Shown here: positions 46,331 through 54,112 of the stretch, piece by piece
Position numbering within the stretch: position 1 is the stretch's first letter
How the letters are laid out: every line of letters begins with the position of its first letter
DNA from: GCA-003244245 sp050699435
GTDB taxonomy: Bacteria; Actinomycetota; Actinomycetes; Mycobacteriales; Pseudonocardiaceae
Assembly (NCBI GenBank): GCA_050699435.1
Contig: JBOHGM010000001.1
Span: 62,001 to 126,000, forward strand
Length of the DNA: 64,000 nt
Direction: 5' to 3'
Position numbers and translations under genes: made by a program
The notes under the pieces: generated by a model
The model's database searches: none
What the model saw: the letters and a program-made list of their open reading frames with translations, nothing else
What the model was told of the DNA's origin: nothing

Positions 46331-47098
46331 GTGCTGTCCGTCGCTGCTCCGGTGGCGCTCATCGCTGGCTATCTCTTCGCGGTTCCTGGCCAGTCGCAGG
46401 CTACTCCCGAGATCCCCTGCAGGGATCCACGTGGCTGCCCCGACTTGACTGTTAACCAGGACAGGCTCAAACATTCAAAGCTCGAGACGAATACGTTCGC
46501 CGCAAGCGACTGTGCGGTTCAAGAAGGCCTCGTCGGTGGCACTGGCACTCGTCGGCTCTTTGTATTTACCTACAACAGCCCGAATATAGGATCTGGATCG
46601 CTCATCGTCGGCGATCCGGGGGCCCCCGAGAACAGCAACATATTCGAGTGGGCGTTGTGCCACCAGCACTACCACTTCAAGAAGTACGCGGCCTACCGCC
46701 TCTGGAAGCCTGCGGACTTCACGAGGTTCGGGCAGCTCAAGGCGCAAAACCCGGAAATGCTTTCGGCGGACATCATCGCGAACAATGGACTCAACCCCGT
46801 CCTTGGCACCAAGAGGGGCTTCTGCGTGATCGACGTCAGTAAGGTGAACGGCTTTGCGGGAACTCCCGACCGGCAAACGTACACGAACTGCGGTTCGCAG
46901 ACGATTCCTGGAAATCAGGGTATCAGCGTCGGTTGGGCGGACGAGTACAAGTCGAAGCTCGACGGGCAGTGGATCGACGTCACCGGCGTCCCGGCCGGCG
47001 ACTACGTCCTCGACGTCGAGACCAACCCTGACCGCCTCTTCCAGGAGGTGCGTTACGACAACAACTCGGCGTCCAGGCCGGTCACGGTGACACGGTGA
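46331..47098 (+). CDS. Secreted lysyl oxidase-like copper amine oxidase
   Basis: The copper-binding motif C110-H-Q-H-Y-H115 is identical to that of animal lysyl oxidase. The partners of the lysine tyrosylquinone cofactor also align: K161 in GTKRGFC (human HKASFC) and Y206 in ADEYKSKLDGQWIDVTGV (human YDTYGADIDCQWIDITDV). LOX enzymes oxidise primary amines of lysine side chains to aldehydes outside the cell. The N-terminus has a hydrophobic signal segment (LSVAAPVALIAGYLFAVPG) ending near SQA, but from GTG 46331 it lacks the basic n-region. Deleting one G from the GGGG run at 46318-46321 would join it to an upstream GTG at 46297 and give MRGIKKAGSKLVLSVAAPV, a textbook signal peptide, so a 1-nt error or true frameshift is likely. 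GGGGAG sits 7 nt before GTG 46331. The stop codon lies inside the octamer repeat. The gene follows the NRPS operon terminator in the same direction. Confidence 0.85.
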   Translation: MLSVAAPVALIAGYLFAVPGQSQATPEIPCRDPRGCPDLTVNQDRLKHSKLETNTFAASDCAVQEGLVGGTGTRRLFVFTYNSPNIGSGSLIVGDPGAPENSNIFEWALCHQHYHFKKYAAYRLWKPADFTRFGQLKAQNPEMLSADIIANNGLNPVLGTKRGFCVIDVSKVNGFAGTPDRQTYTNCGSQTIPGNQGISVGWADEYKSKLDGQWIDVTGVPAGDYVLDVETNPDRLFQEVRYDNNSASRPVTVTR

Positions 47099-47296
47099 CA
47101 CGGTGACACGGTGACACGGTGACACGGTGACACGGTGACNNNNNNNNNNNNNNNNNNNNNNNNNNNNNNNNNNNNNNNNNNNNNNNNNNNNNNNNNNNNN
47201 NNNNNNNNNNNNNNNNNNNNNNNNNNNNNNNNNNNNNNNCACGGTGACACGGTGACACGGTGACACGGTGACACGGTGACACGGTGACACGGTGAC
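47083..47296. repeat. CACGGTGA octamer tandem array interrupted by assembly gap
   Basis: Seven full CACGGTGA copies run from 47083 to 47138 and seven more from 47240 to 47295, separated by 100 Ns. The true copy number is unknown. The array starts inside the last codons of the lysyl oxidase gene (VTVTR-stop). Period 8 shifts the frame each unit, so all frames stop or give spurious HRVTVSPC repeats. There are no spacers, so it is not a CRISPR array. Confidence 0.95.
47140..47239. other. Assembly gap (100 N)
   Basis: Exactly 100 N characters, the usual placeholder for a gap of unknown size, flanked on both sides by the same octamer repeat. The assembler could not span the array. Confidence 0.99.
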
Positions 47297-47386
47297 GCAG
47301 GTGAAGCGCCCTCCGACTGGCAATCCAGACAGTCTTGCTGGAGAGTGTGCCTACCAGTGATCCTGACCTTGAGGAGGGCAATACTC

Positions 47387-47587
47387 GTGATCAAAAAGCT
47401 CGGAAAGCTTGCCGCGCTGGCCGGAGCAGGCGCGGCCGCTCGCAGGTACCTCAGGGACAATCCCGACAAGGTCAACAAGTTCGCCGAGCAGGCCGGCCGC
47501 TTCGTCGACCAGCGAACCAAAGGTCGGTACCACAGCCAGATCGGTGGTGCGGTCCGCAAGGTCAAGGGCGCCAACGGCCGCTCTTAA
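47387..47587 (+). CDS. MT0933-type (Rv0909-like) antitoxin family small protein
   Basis: From GTG 47387 the product is 66 aa: VIKKLGKLAALAGAGAAARR, then DNPDKVNKFAEQAGRFVDQR and TKGRYHSQIGGAVRKVKG. The segment D-N-P-D-K-x-x-x-x-x-E-x-A-G-x-F-V-D-x-R-T-x-G-x-Y matches the MT0933-like antitoxin/CsbD-like small-protein family of actinobacteria. GAGGAGGG 8 nt upstream fixes this start over the longer frame from 47345. No toxin gene is adjacent; the following gene is convergent. A true antitoxin role is therefore not supported by context. Confidence 0.7.
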   Translation: MIKKLGKLAALAGAGAAARRYLRDNPDKVNKFAEQAGRFVDQRTKGRYHSQIGGAVRKVKGANGRS

Positions 47588-47598
47588 GTCGTTCAGTG

Positions 47599-47652
47599 GC
47601 TGGGCGGGGCTCACGCCGGGGGTCACCCCGGCTCCGGACAACCCCGCTCAGC
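47599..47652. terminator. Bidirectional hairpin between convergent genes
   Basis: GCTGGGCGGGG (47599-47609) pairs with CCCCGCTCAGC (47642-47652), 11 bp with one G-T wobble, and an inner CCGGGG/CCCCGG stem adds stability. It sits between the convergent MT0933-type gene and the nitroreductase gene, so it can serve both. Confidence 0.65.
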
Positions 47653-47659
47653 CCGTCGG

Positions 47660-48355
47660 CTACGGACGTTTCTGGGGAGCCGAGAAGGTGGGCCCATCGA
47701 ACCGGTCCACGGTGGTGAACTCCTCGACCAGCCGGCGGCGGAGCGTGCGAACCGTCCGCTCGGGGTGTCCCAGGGCGATCAGCCCGGCTACCGCGTGGTC
47801 GTCGGGGATGCCGATCAGCTCCCGCACGGCAGCCTCCTGCCTGGCCAGCACCGAGGTCAGCACTGCGCCGAGGCCCTCGTTGCGCGCAGCCAGCAGGATG
47901 TTGTGCCCGAACGGATAAATCGACCCGCCGCCCACGAAGCTCTGCCGGTCGAGCCCGTTGTCCACGCAGGCCAGCGTCCCGAGGTCGGCGACCAGCAGCA
48001 GCAGCACCGGGACGGTGTCCAGGGTGTCGGCGAACTGGTTGGGCCTCGGTACCTCGATGGCCGCCTCCAGATCGACTGCCGGGCCAGTCCAGCGGCCCTG
48101 CTCGCGTGGCGCGAACGGCACCAATCCGGCATCGACATGGGCCATGTACTCCCGCCATCCGAGCGCATAGAGCTCCTGGATGCGGTGCCGGATCTCCGGA
48201 TCACGCAGCACCACTACGCGCCAGCCTTGCCGGTTGCCCCCGCTGGGCGCGAACCGGGCATGGTCGAGAATTCGGTGCAGCACCGTATCCGGTACGGCCT
48301 CGTCGGTGAACGCTCGGGTGGCCGGTGTGGTCCGCATGACCTCGTAGAGCTCCAC
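47660..48355 (-). CDS. Nitroreductase family protein (FMN-dependent)
   Basis: A 231-aa protein of the nitroreductase fold. Visible motifs are the N-terminal FMN-phosphate contact (ELYEVMRTTPATRAFTDEAV), HARFAPSGGNRQGWRVVVLRD, and the C-terminal GLGAVLTSVLARQEAAVRE followed by IPDDHAVAGLIALGHPERT. These enzymes use FMN and NAD(P)H to reduce nitro groups or quinones, or dehydrogenate substrates; the substrate is not inferable. GTG 48355 is chosen because homologues begin M-E-L-Y-E-V-M-R; the open frame continues upstream into the oppositely transcribed thioredoxin-fold gene and is not credible there. Divergent from the next gene with about 70 bp between starts. Confidence 0.85.
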   Translation of the reverse strand: MELYEVMRTTPATRAFTDEAVPDTVLHRILDHARFAPSGGNRQGWRVVVLRDPEIRHRIQELYALGWREYMAHVDAGLVPFAPREQGRWTGPAVDLEAAIEVPRPNQFADTLDTVPVLLLLVADLGTLACVDNGLDRQSFVGGGSIYPFGHNILLAARNEGLGAVLTSVLARQEAAVRELIGIPDDHAVAGLIALGHPERTVRTLRRRLVEEFTTVDRFDGPTFSAPQKRP

Positions 48356-48422
48356 AAACAGGCAACCTACCGGCGAATCCCCGGCGCAGCGCGGCCGCGC
48401 CACGACTGGAAGACTGGCAGCT

Positions 48423-48992
48423 ATGATGGCAGTGAATTCGTTCATGGTCCCGCTGGGTACACCGGCCCCGCCGTTCGCCCTGCCGTCCCTCGATGGGCAG
48501 ACCATCAGTCCGTCCGACGTGGCAGCAGGCCGGCCGTTGCTGGTGATGTTCCTGTCCAACCATTGCCCGTACGTCCGGCACATCGAGCGCGAACTCGGCA
48601 TGCTGATGGCCGAGTACGCTGATCGGGATCTGGCCGTGGTGGCGATCTCCAGCAACAACGTCGAGAGTCATCCGGACGACGGTCCCACCGGGCTGGCTGA
48701 ACAGATCGGCCGGGCCAGGTTCACGTTCCCTTACCTCCTCGACAGCAGTCAAGAGGTGGCCAGGGCCTGCCGCGCCGCGTGCACGCCGGACTTCTTCCTC
48801 TACGACGCCGAGCACCGGCTCGCCTACCGCGGCGAGTTCGATGAATCGCGCCCGAAGAACGACGCCCCGGTGACCGGACAGGCGCTGCGGTCCGCCCTGG
48901 ACCATGTGCTGGCCGGACAGGCGGTGCCTGAGCCGCAGGTGCCCAGCCTCGGGTGCAGCATCAAGTGGAAGCCGGGCAACGAGCCAGCCTGA
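48423..48992 (+). CDS. Thioredoxin-fold redoxin with CPYV motif
   Basis: A 189-aa cytosolic protein of the AhpC/TSA-redoxin class. PAPPFALPSLDGQTIS starts the fold, and LLVMFLSNHCPYVRHIEREL carries C48-P-Y-V51, a CxxC-like site without the second cysteine. Another Cys pair occurs at ARACRAACTPDFFLYD, where C-T-P is the cis-Pro loop. This NHCPYV type is a widespread family of uncharacterised single-Cys peroxiredoxin-like proteins. The divergent nitroreductase start is about 70 bp away, so the two may share a control region. ATG 48426 is an equally possible start. Confidence 0.82.
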   Translation: MMAVNSFMVPLGTPAPPFALPSLDGQTISPSDVAAGRPLLVMFLSNHCPYVRHIERELGMLMAEYADRDLAVVAISSNNVESHPDDGPTGLAEQIGRARFTFPYLLDSSQEVARACRAACTPDFFLYDAEHRLAYRGEFDESRPKNDAPVTGQALRSALDHVLAGQAVPEPQVPSLGCSIKWKPGNEPA

Positions 48993-49081
48993 CTCGTCTG
49001 GGCGATGTCGCTTGCCGCCCGAAGTAACGTGACCGACACATGTAGGTCATATAAAGTGACACGAACGGGTTAATCTCCCCC

Positions 49082-49789
49082 ATGATGAGCGAGGGTCAGC
49101 ACAGGCCAGACCATCGGCACGCCGACGGCCCTGTGGTGGGTCTGACCGGTGCCCGGTTCGGTGGAGCGACAGGACGTCGCCTCCGACAGGCCGCCGAGTC
49201 GGGCGACGAGCGCGCCGCCGAGGACACCACCTCCCGGTCCGATGCGGACCGGGAGACCGTCGGCCGTACCGGTGCGCGCTTCGCGCATTCGCGGCGCGGC
49301 GGCCGGCGGTCCGGGCCCCAGCATGAGCAACAGGTGGCGCAGCGACCCCCCGGCCAACCGCCGCCCGCGCCACCGGCCCCCGAGTCCGACCCAGGGTGGT
49401 CCCTCGACGAGGCCGACTGGGTCGTGGATGAGGCTGATTGGGACGGGTCAGAGGAGACCTACGGTCTGGTGCGGCCTTACTCCTGGACGGGGGGACGGAC
49501 GACGTCAGGTCAGGACTTGGCGATCGAGGCGCTGATCTCGGCCACCGAGCGGCCGCTCGATCCTGCGGCCAGTCCGGAACACCACGCTGTCCTCAGGCTG
49601 TGTACCACCCCTCGCTCGGTCGCCGAGGTGGCCGCACTGCTGTCGGTGCCCCTCGGTGTGGCCCGGGTGCTGCTGGGAGACATGGCCGAGGAGGGCTGCG
49701 TCATGGTGCACCGCACGGCAGGCTCCGCCGAAGGCGCACCGGACCTCGCCTTGATGCAGCGGGTGCTCAGCTGCCTTCAGCGGCTGTGA
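49082..49789 (+). CDS. DUF742 protein (CvnC-like), orphan with long disordered N-terminus
   Basis: The 235-aa protein has about 120 residues of charged and Pro-rich low complexity containing two related G-A-R-F motifs (LTGARFGG and RTGARFAH). The DUF742 winged-helix domain follows: LVRPYSWTGGRTTSG, LAIEALISAT, LCTTPRSVAEVAALLSVPLG and VARVLLGDMAEEG. In Streptomyces DUF742 proteins are CvnC members of conservon operons together with a sensor kinase, a roadblock protein and a small GTPase; none of those genes is next to this one. The 3' end overlaps the convergent helicase gene by 13 bp. ATG 49085 is an alternative start. Confidence 0.85.
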   Translation: MMSEGQHRPDHRHADGPVVGLTGARFGGATGRRLRQAAESGDERAAEDTTSRSDADRETVGRTGARFAHSRRGGRRSGPQHEQQVAQRPPGQPPPAPPAPESDPGWSLDEADWVVDEADWDGSEETYGLVRPYSWTGGRTTSGQDLAIEALISATERPLDPAASPEHHAVLRLCTTPRSVAEVAALLSVPLGVARVLLGDMAEEGCVMVHRTAGSAEGAPDLALMQRVLSCLQRL

Positions 49790-52347
49790 CCGGGCAGGTC
49801 AGCACCGCCTGGTGACCCACTGCCGCAGAGCTGGTCGACCGCGCTCACCTGCAGGACAGCCGTACCGGCCTCGTCGGACGCGGCCAGGTCCACCGCGGCG
49901 CTGATGCCCCAGTCGTGGTCGCCTGCCGGGTCGTCGAAAATCTGCCGGACGATCCACCGGCCGGGCTGCTCGTCGGTGATCAGCAGCTGCGGGCCCCGCG
50001 CGTCGGCACCGGTGCCGATCTCGCCGTGGGTCTCGAAGTACGGCTCCAGGGCGTTGCGCCAGGACTGCGCGTCCCATCCGGTGGCTCCGTCGATTTCGCC
50101 GAGCGCCTCCCACTGTCGCCGGGCAGCGAGCTCCACGCGACGGAACAGCGCGTTGCGCACCAGTACCCGGAAGGCGCGCCGATTGGTGGTCACCGGTGGA
50201 GGGCGCTCGTCCACGGGCGGCGCTGCCTCACCCAGCGCCCCCGGGCCCCTCGACCTGTCCGGGTCACGCAGCTTCTCCCACTCGTCCAGCAGGCTCGAGT
50301 CCACCTGGCGGACCAGCTCGCCGAGCCACTCCTCGAGGTCGCGCAGCGCTTCGGTCTTGGCCTCTGCTGGCACGGTGCGGCGCAGGGCCTGGTAGGCGTC
50401 GGCCAGGTAGCGCAGCACCAGACCCTCGGAGCGGGCCAGCCCGTAGTACCCGACGTACTCGGTGAACGTCATTGCCCGCTCGGCCAGGTCACGGGCCACC
50501 GACTTGGGAGACAACCGGTGATCGGCCACCCACGGGTGCCCCCTGCGGTAGGTCTCGAACGCCGCCTCCAGCAGCTCGGCCAGCGGCATCGGGTAGGTGA
50601 CGTCCTCGAGCAGCCGCATCCGCTCCTCGTAGTCGATGCCCTCGGCCTTCATCGCCGCCACCGCCTCCCCTTTGGCCTTCGACTGCTGCGCGCCCAGCAC
50701 CTGCCGCGGGTCGTCCAAGGTGGCCTCGATCACCGACAGCACGTCCAGCGGGTAGCCGGGATCGTCCGGGTCGAGCAACTCGATCGCAGCCAGTGCGAAC
50801 GGGGACAGCGCCTGGTTGAGCGCGAAGTCACGCTGCAGGTCACCGGTGAGCCGAACCGTGCGGCCGTGGGCGTCCGGAACGGCTAGCCGCTCGACGACGC
50901 CTGCGGCGAGCAGCGCACGGTAGATCCCGATGGCGTGCCGGATGTGCCGACGCTGGGCTGGGCGGTCCTCGTGGTTGTCGGTGAGCAGGTGGCGCATCGC
51001 GGCGAACGCGTCGCCGGGCCGATTGGCGACGTTGAGCAGCATCGCGTGGCTCACCGCGAAGCTGGACGTCAGCGGTTCCGGGTCGGCGGCGATCAGCCGC
51101 TCGAAGGTGCGATCGCTCCAGGACACCGCTCCTTGCTGGGGTCTCTTGCGGACCACCTTGCGGAGCTTGCGGGAATCGTCGCCTGCCTTGGCGAGCGCCC
51201 TGGTGTTCTCCACGACGTGCTCGGGGGCCTGCACCACGACGCTGCCTGCGGTGTCGTAGCCGGCCCGTCCCGCCCGTCCCGCGATCTGGTGGAACTCCCT
51301 GGCGGTGAGATGGCGGGTGCGGGTCCCGTCGTACTTACCCAGTGCGGTGAGCAGCACGGTCCGGATCGGCACGTTGATCCCCACACCGAGCGTATCGGTA
51401 CCACAGATGATCTTCAGCAGGCCGGCCTGGGCGAGCCGTTCGACCAGGCGGCGGTACCGAGGCAGCATTCCAGCGTGGTGCACGCCGATCCCGTGCCGGA
51501 CCAGCCGGGACAGCGTCCGCCCGAAACCGGCGGTGAACCGGAAGCTGCCGATCAGCTCGGCGATCGCGTCCTTCTCCGCGCGACTGCAGACGTTGATGCT
51601 GGTCAACGCCTGTGCTCGCTCGATAGCAGAGGCCTGGGTGAAGTGCACCACGTAGACCGGTGCCTGATTGGTGGCCAGCAGTTCTTCAAGCGTCTCGTGC
51701 AAGGACGTCGTCACATAGCGAAAGTGCAACGGCACCGGCCGCTCGTCGGAGCGGACCACCGCGGTGAGACGACCGGTGCGCCGGGTCAGGTCCTCCTTGA
51801 AGCGAGTGGCCTCACCCAGCGTCGCGGACATCAGCAGGAACTGGGCGTGTGGCAGCTCGAGCAGCGGCACCTGCCAGGCCCAGCCCCGGTCCGGGTCGGC
51901 GTAAAAGTGGAACTCGTCCATCACGACCAGGCCGACGTCGGTGCTGGGCCCGCTGCGCAGCGCCATGTTCGCCAGCACCTCTGCGGTGCAGCAGACGATC
52001 GGCGCATCGGGGTTGACGCTGGAGTCGCCGGTCATCATGCCGATCTGGTCGGCGCCGAAGACCTCGCACAGGGCGAAGAATTTCTCCGAGACGAGCGCCT
52101 TGATCGGAGCGGTGTAGCAGCTTCGCCTGCGCTGGGCCAGCGCGGCGGCGTGCGCACCGGTCGCGACCAGGCTCTTGCCGGACCCGGTCGGAGTGGCGAG
52201 GATCACGTTCGAGCCCGAGACGAGCTCGATGAGTGCTTCCTCTTGGGCCGGGTAGAGCGTCAGGCCCTGGCCGGACACCCACGTGGTGAAGGTGTCGAAC
52301 AGCTCGTCGGGCCCGGAACCGCCGGGCAGCGCCTCGGTGAGCGTCAT
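49777..52347 (-). CDS. DEAD/DEAH-box helicase with DUF3516
   Basis: A cytosolic superfamily 2 helicase of 856 aa. Motifs in order: Q-like LYPAQEEAL near residue 31, Walker A ATPTGSGKS at 51-59, motif Ia (TAPIKALVSEKF), motif Ib (CCTAEVLANM), motif II DEFH, motif III MSATLG, motif IV (YVVHFTQASA), motif V (CGTDTLGVGINVP) and motif VI (HQIAGRAGRAGYDT). The C-terminal 350 residues form the DUF3516 region typical of this Ski2/Mtr4-like actinobacterial family, which is probably RNA-directed. ATG 52347 (MTLTEALPGGSG) is preferred; the frame runs upstream to 52503 but that part overlaps the opposite-strand kinase promoter and is low-complexity. Confidence 0.92.
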   Translation of the reverse strand: MTLTEALPGGSGPDELFDTFTTWVSGQGLTLYPAQEEALIELVSGSNVILATPTGSGKSLVATGAHAAALAQRRRSCYTAPIKALVSEKFFALCEVFGADQIGMMTGDSSVNPDAPIVCCTAEVLANMALRSGPSTDVGLVVMDEFHFYADPDRGWAWQVPLLELPHAQFLLMSATLGEATRFKEDLTRRTGRLTAVVRSDERPVPLHFRYVTTSLHETLEELLATNQAPVYVVHFTQASAIERAQALTSINVCSRAEKDAIAELIGSFRFTAGFGRTLSRLVRHGIGVHHAGMLPRYRRLVERLAQAGLLKIICGTDTLGVGINVPIRTVLLTALGKYDGTRTRHLTAREFHQIAGRAGRAGYDTAGSVVVQAPEHVVENTRALAKAGDDSRKLRKVVRKRPQQGAVSWSDRTFERLIAADPEPLTSSFAVSHAMLLNVANRPGDAFAAMRHLLTDNHEDRPAQRRHIRHAIGIYRALLAAGVVERLAVPDAHGRTVRLTGDLQRDFALNQALSPFALAAIELLDPDDPGYPLDVLSVIEATLDDPRQVLGAQQSKAKGEAVAAMKAEGIDYEERMRLLEDVTYPMPLAELLEAAFETYRRGHPWVADHRLSPKSVARDLAERAMTFTEYVGYYGLARSEGLVLRYLADAYQALRRTVPAEAKTEALRDLEEWLGELVRQVDSSLLDEWEKLRDPDRSRGPGALGEAAPPVDERPPPVTTNRRAFRVLVRNALFRRVELAARRQWEALGEIDGATGWDAQSWRNALEPYFETHGEIGTGADARGPQLLITDEQPGRWIVRQIFDDPAGDHDWGISAAVDLAASDEAGTAVLQVSAVDQLCGSGSPGGADLPGHSR

Positions 52348-52495
52348 GGTGACCCCGATCGTGCCCGCGGCGCCCCGGGCGGGGCGAGCCGGGGGCCACG
52401 GCGGCCGGTGACGGCGCGGTAATCTGACCATCGGTCGGGACGGCCCGCATGCCCATGCGGAGCCCAGGAGCCCACTGAGACGGGAGTGACCGCTC

Positions 52496-54112
52496 ATCGA
52501 CACAGGTCAACTCATCGCGGGCCATTACCGGGTGCTTGATCGGGTCGGTAGTGGCGGGATGGGCGTCGTCTGGCAGGCCAGGGACGAGCGGCTGCACCGC
52601 CTGGTCGCGGTGAAGCAACTGCTCCTGCAACCGGACCTGAGCCCAGCCGAGGCCGACGGTGCCCGGCAACGCGCGCTGCGTGAGGCGCGCATTGCGGCGC
52701 GCTTGCAGCATCCCAACGCGATCGTGGTCTACGACGTCGCCGAGCACGAGGGCGAGCCCTGCCTGGTTATGGAATACCTGCCCTCACGCACGCTCGCCGA
52801 GGTACTGGCCGAGAAGGGCTGCCTGCCGGTCGCCGAGGTCGCCTTGATCGGCAAGCAAGTCGCCTCTGCGCTGGGCGCCGCGCATACTGCGCAGATCGTG
52901 CACCGGGACGTCAAGCCCGGGAATATTCTGATCGCCGACGGCGGCACCGCGAAGATCACCGATTTCGGTGTCTCCCGGGCTGCGGGAGACGTCACGGTCA
53001 CCCAGACCGGCATGATGGCGGGCACCCCGGCTTACCTCGCTCCGGAGGTGGCCCGTGGCCAGGTGCCGACCCCGGCATCCGATGTGTTCTCTCTCGGAGC
53101 CACCCTCTTCGCCGCGATCGAGGGCCGGGCACCGTTCGGCGATGGTGAGAACCAACTCGCGCTGCTCCATGCGGTAGCCGCCGGGGAGGTGGATCCGCCC
53201 CGCAACGCCGGCCCGCTGACCCCGACACTGATGAACCTGCTGGCCAAGGACCCGTCAGCGCGTCCCGACATGCACCAAGCCAGCCGGGACCTGGCGGCCG
53301 CGATGAACACCCGGCCGGTGCACATCACACCCCCCGCCGAGCGACGCTCGACACTGGCGGCCCCGGTATCTCCGCCGCCGACATTGGCGTCCCGCCCGGT
53401 TCCCCCGCCCCCGCCCGCGTTCGCAGCGGCTCCTCCGTCCCCAGCCCCAGCCCCGGCTAACCCTCCGCCTTCGGCACCGTCCGGCCCTCCGCCTGCGACG
53501 CCAGCCGGCCCTCCGCCATCGGCACCGTCCAACCCACCACCGGCATCGCGCCCTGGGACGCGCTCAGACCCCGAGCTCCATCGTAGGGTCGGTGTGCTCG
53601 CTGCCGCTGTCATCGTGGTCCTCGCGCTAGCCGGCGTGGGCGCGCTGCTGCTAGGGCAGTCGTCGCAGGACCCGGCCCCGCCCAGCACCTCGACACCCGC
53701 GATGCCCGCGCCACCGCCCCCGCCTGCCGCCGCGCCCGAGCAGACGGGTACGCCGCCGCCACCCCCGGCCCAGCCGGTAGACCTCGCCGGGGGGCCGATC
53801 GCGTGGAGCAGTGCCGGACAGCTCGTGATCGATTACTACAACGGCTTGGCTGACCCATCGTCGGCCTGGCAGCTGCTCTCACCCGCCGCCCAGGCGACCT
53901 TCGGTAGCGAGGCGGAGTTCGCCGCGCACTGGAGCCAGTACTCCTCGGTCAGCGCAGAGGACGCGAGCGGCGTCACCGACAATTCCGATGGCTCGGTGAG
54001 CGTGCCCGTCACCGTGACCTACGACACCGGGGGCGGTCAGGAAGTGGAGAGACAGAACGTGCGGGTGACGAGACTGGAGGGCCGGCTGCTCATCGACTCC
54101 GATCCCCGCTGA
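52496..54112 (+). CDS. Membrane Ser/Thr protein kinase (PknB-like), non-canonical start
   Basis: The Hanks-type kinase domain shows YRVLDRVGSGGMGVVW (Gly loop), VAVKQ (catalytic Lys), HRDVKPGNIL (catalytic loop), DFGVS and TPAYLAPEVARG. A long Pro-rich linker, one transmembrane helix (VGVLAAAVIVVLALAGVGAL) and an extracellular NTF2/DUF4878-like domain of about 110 residues (IDYYNGLADPSSAWQLL...) follow, making a type I-like sensor kinase. The first canonical in-frame start is GTG 52532, but it would remove part of the first beta strand. The conserved N-terminal residues IDTGQLIAGHYR are encoded just upstream from ATC 52496, after an in-frame stop at 52487, with GGGAG 9 nt before. Start at the rare ATC codon, or a base error in an original GTG/ATG, is inferred. 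The 3' end overlaps the convergent methyltransferase gene by 23 bp. Confidence 0.9.
   Translation: MDTGQLIAGHYRVLDRVGSGGMGVVWQARDERLHRLVAVKQLLLQPDLSPAEADGARQRALREARIAARLQHPNAIVVYDVAEHEGEPCLVMEYLPSRTLAEVLAEKGCLPVAEVALIGKQVASALGAAHTAQIVHRDVKPGNILIADGGTAKITDFGVSRAAGDVTVTQTGMMAGTPAYLAPEVARGQVPTPASDVFSLGATLFAAIEGRAPFGDGENQLALLHAVAAGEVDPPRNAGPLTPTLMNLLAKDPSARPDMHQASRDLAAAMNTRPVHITPPAERRSTLAAPVSPPPTLASRPVPPPPPAFAAAPPSPAPAPANPPPSAPSGPPPATPAGPPPSAPSNPPPASRPGTRSDPELHRRVGVLAAAVIVVLALAGVGALLLGQSSQDPAPPSTSTPAMPAPPPPPAAAPEQTGTPPPPPAQPVDLAGGPIAWSSAGQLVIDYYNGLADPSSAWQLLSPAAQATFGSEAEFAAHWSQYSSVSAEDASGVTDNSDGSVSVPVTVTYDTGGGQEVERQNVRVTRLEGRLLIDSDPR

Noticed and set aside
47083..47296. CRISPR array
   Set aside because: The repeats are contiguous octamers without spacers, and no cas gene is present.
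47082..47381. Leftward frames encoding HRVTVSPC repeats
   Set aside because: They are translations of the octamer array and run through the N gap.
50935..52422. A 495-codon rightward open frame opposite the helicase
   Set aside because: It is antisense to all helicase motifs and is His/Gln/Gly-rich without homology.
52348..52503. N-terminal extension of the DUF3516 helicase to 52503
   Set aside because: The added residues are Arg/Pro-rich low complexity and overlap the control region of the divergent kinase; MTLTEALPGG at 52347 starts the conserved part.
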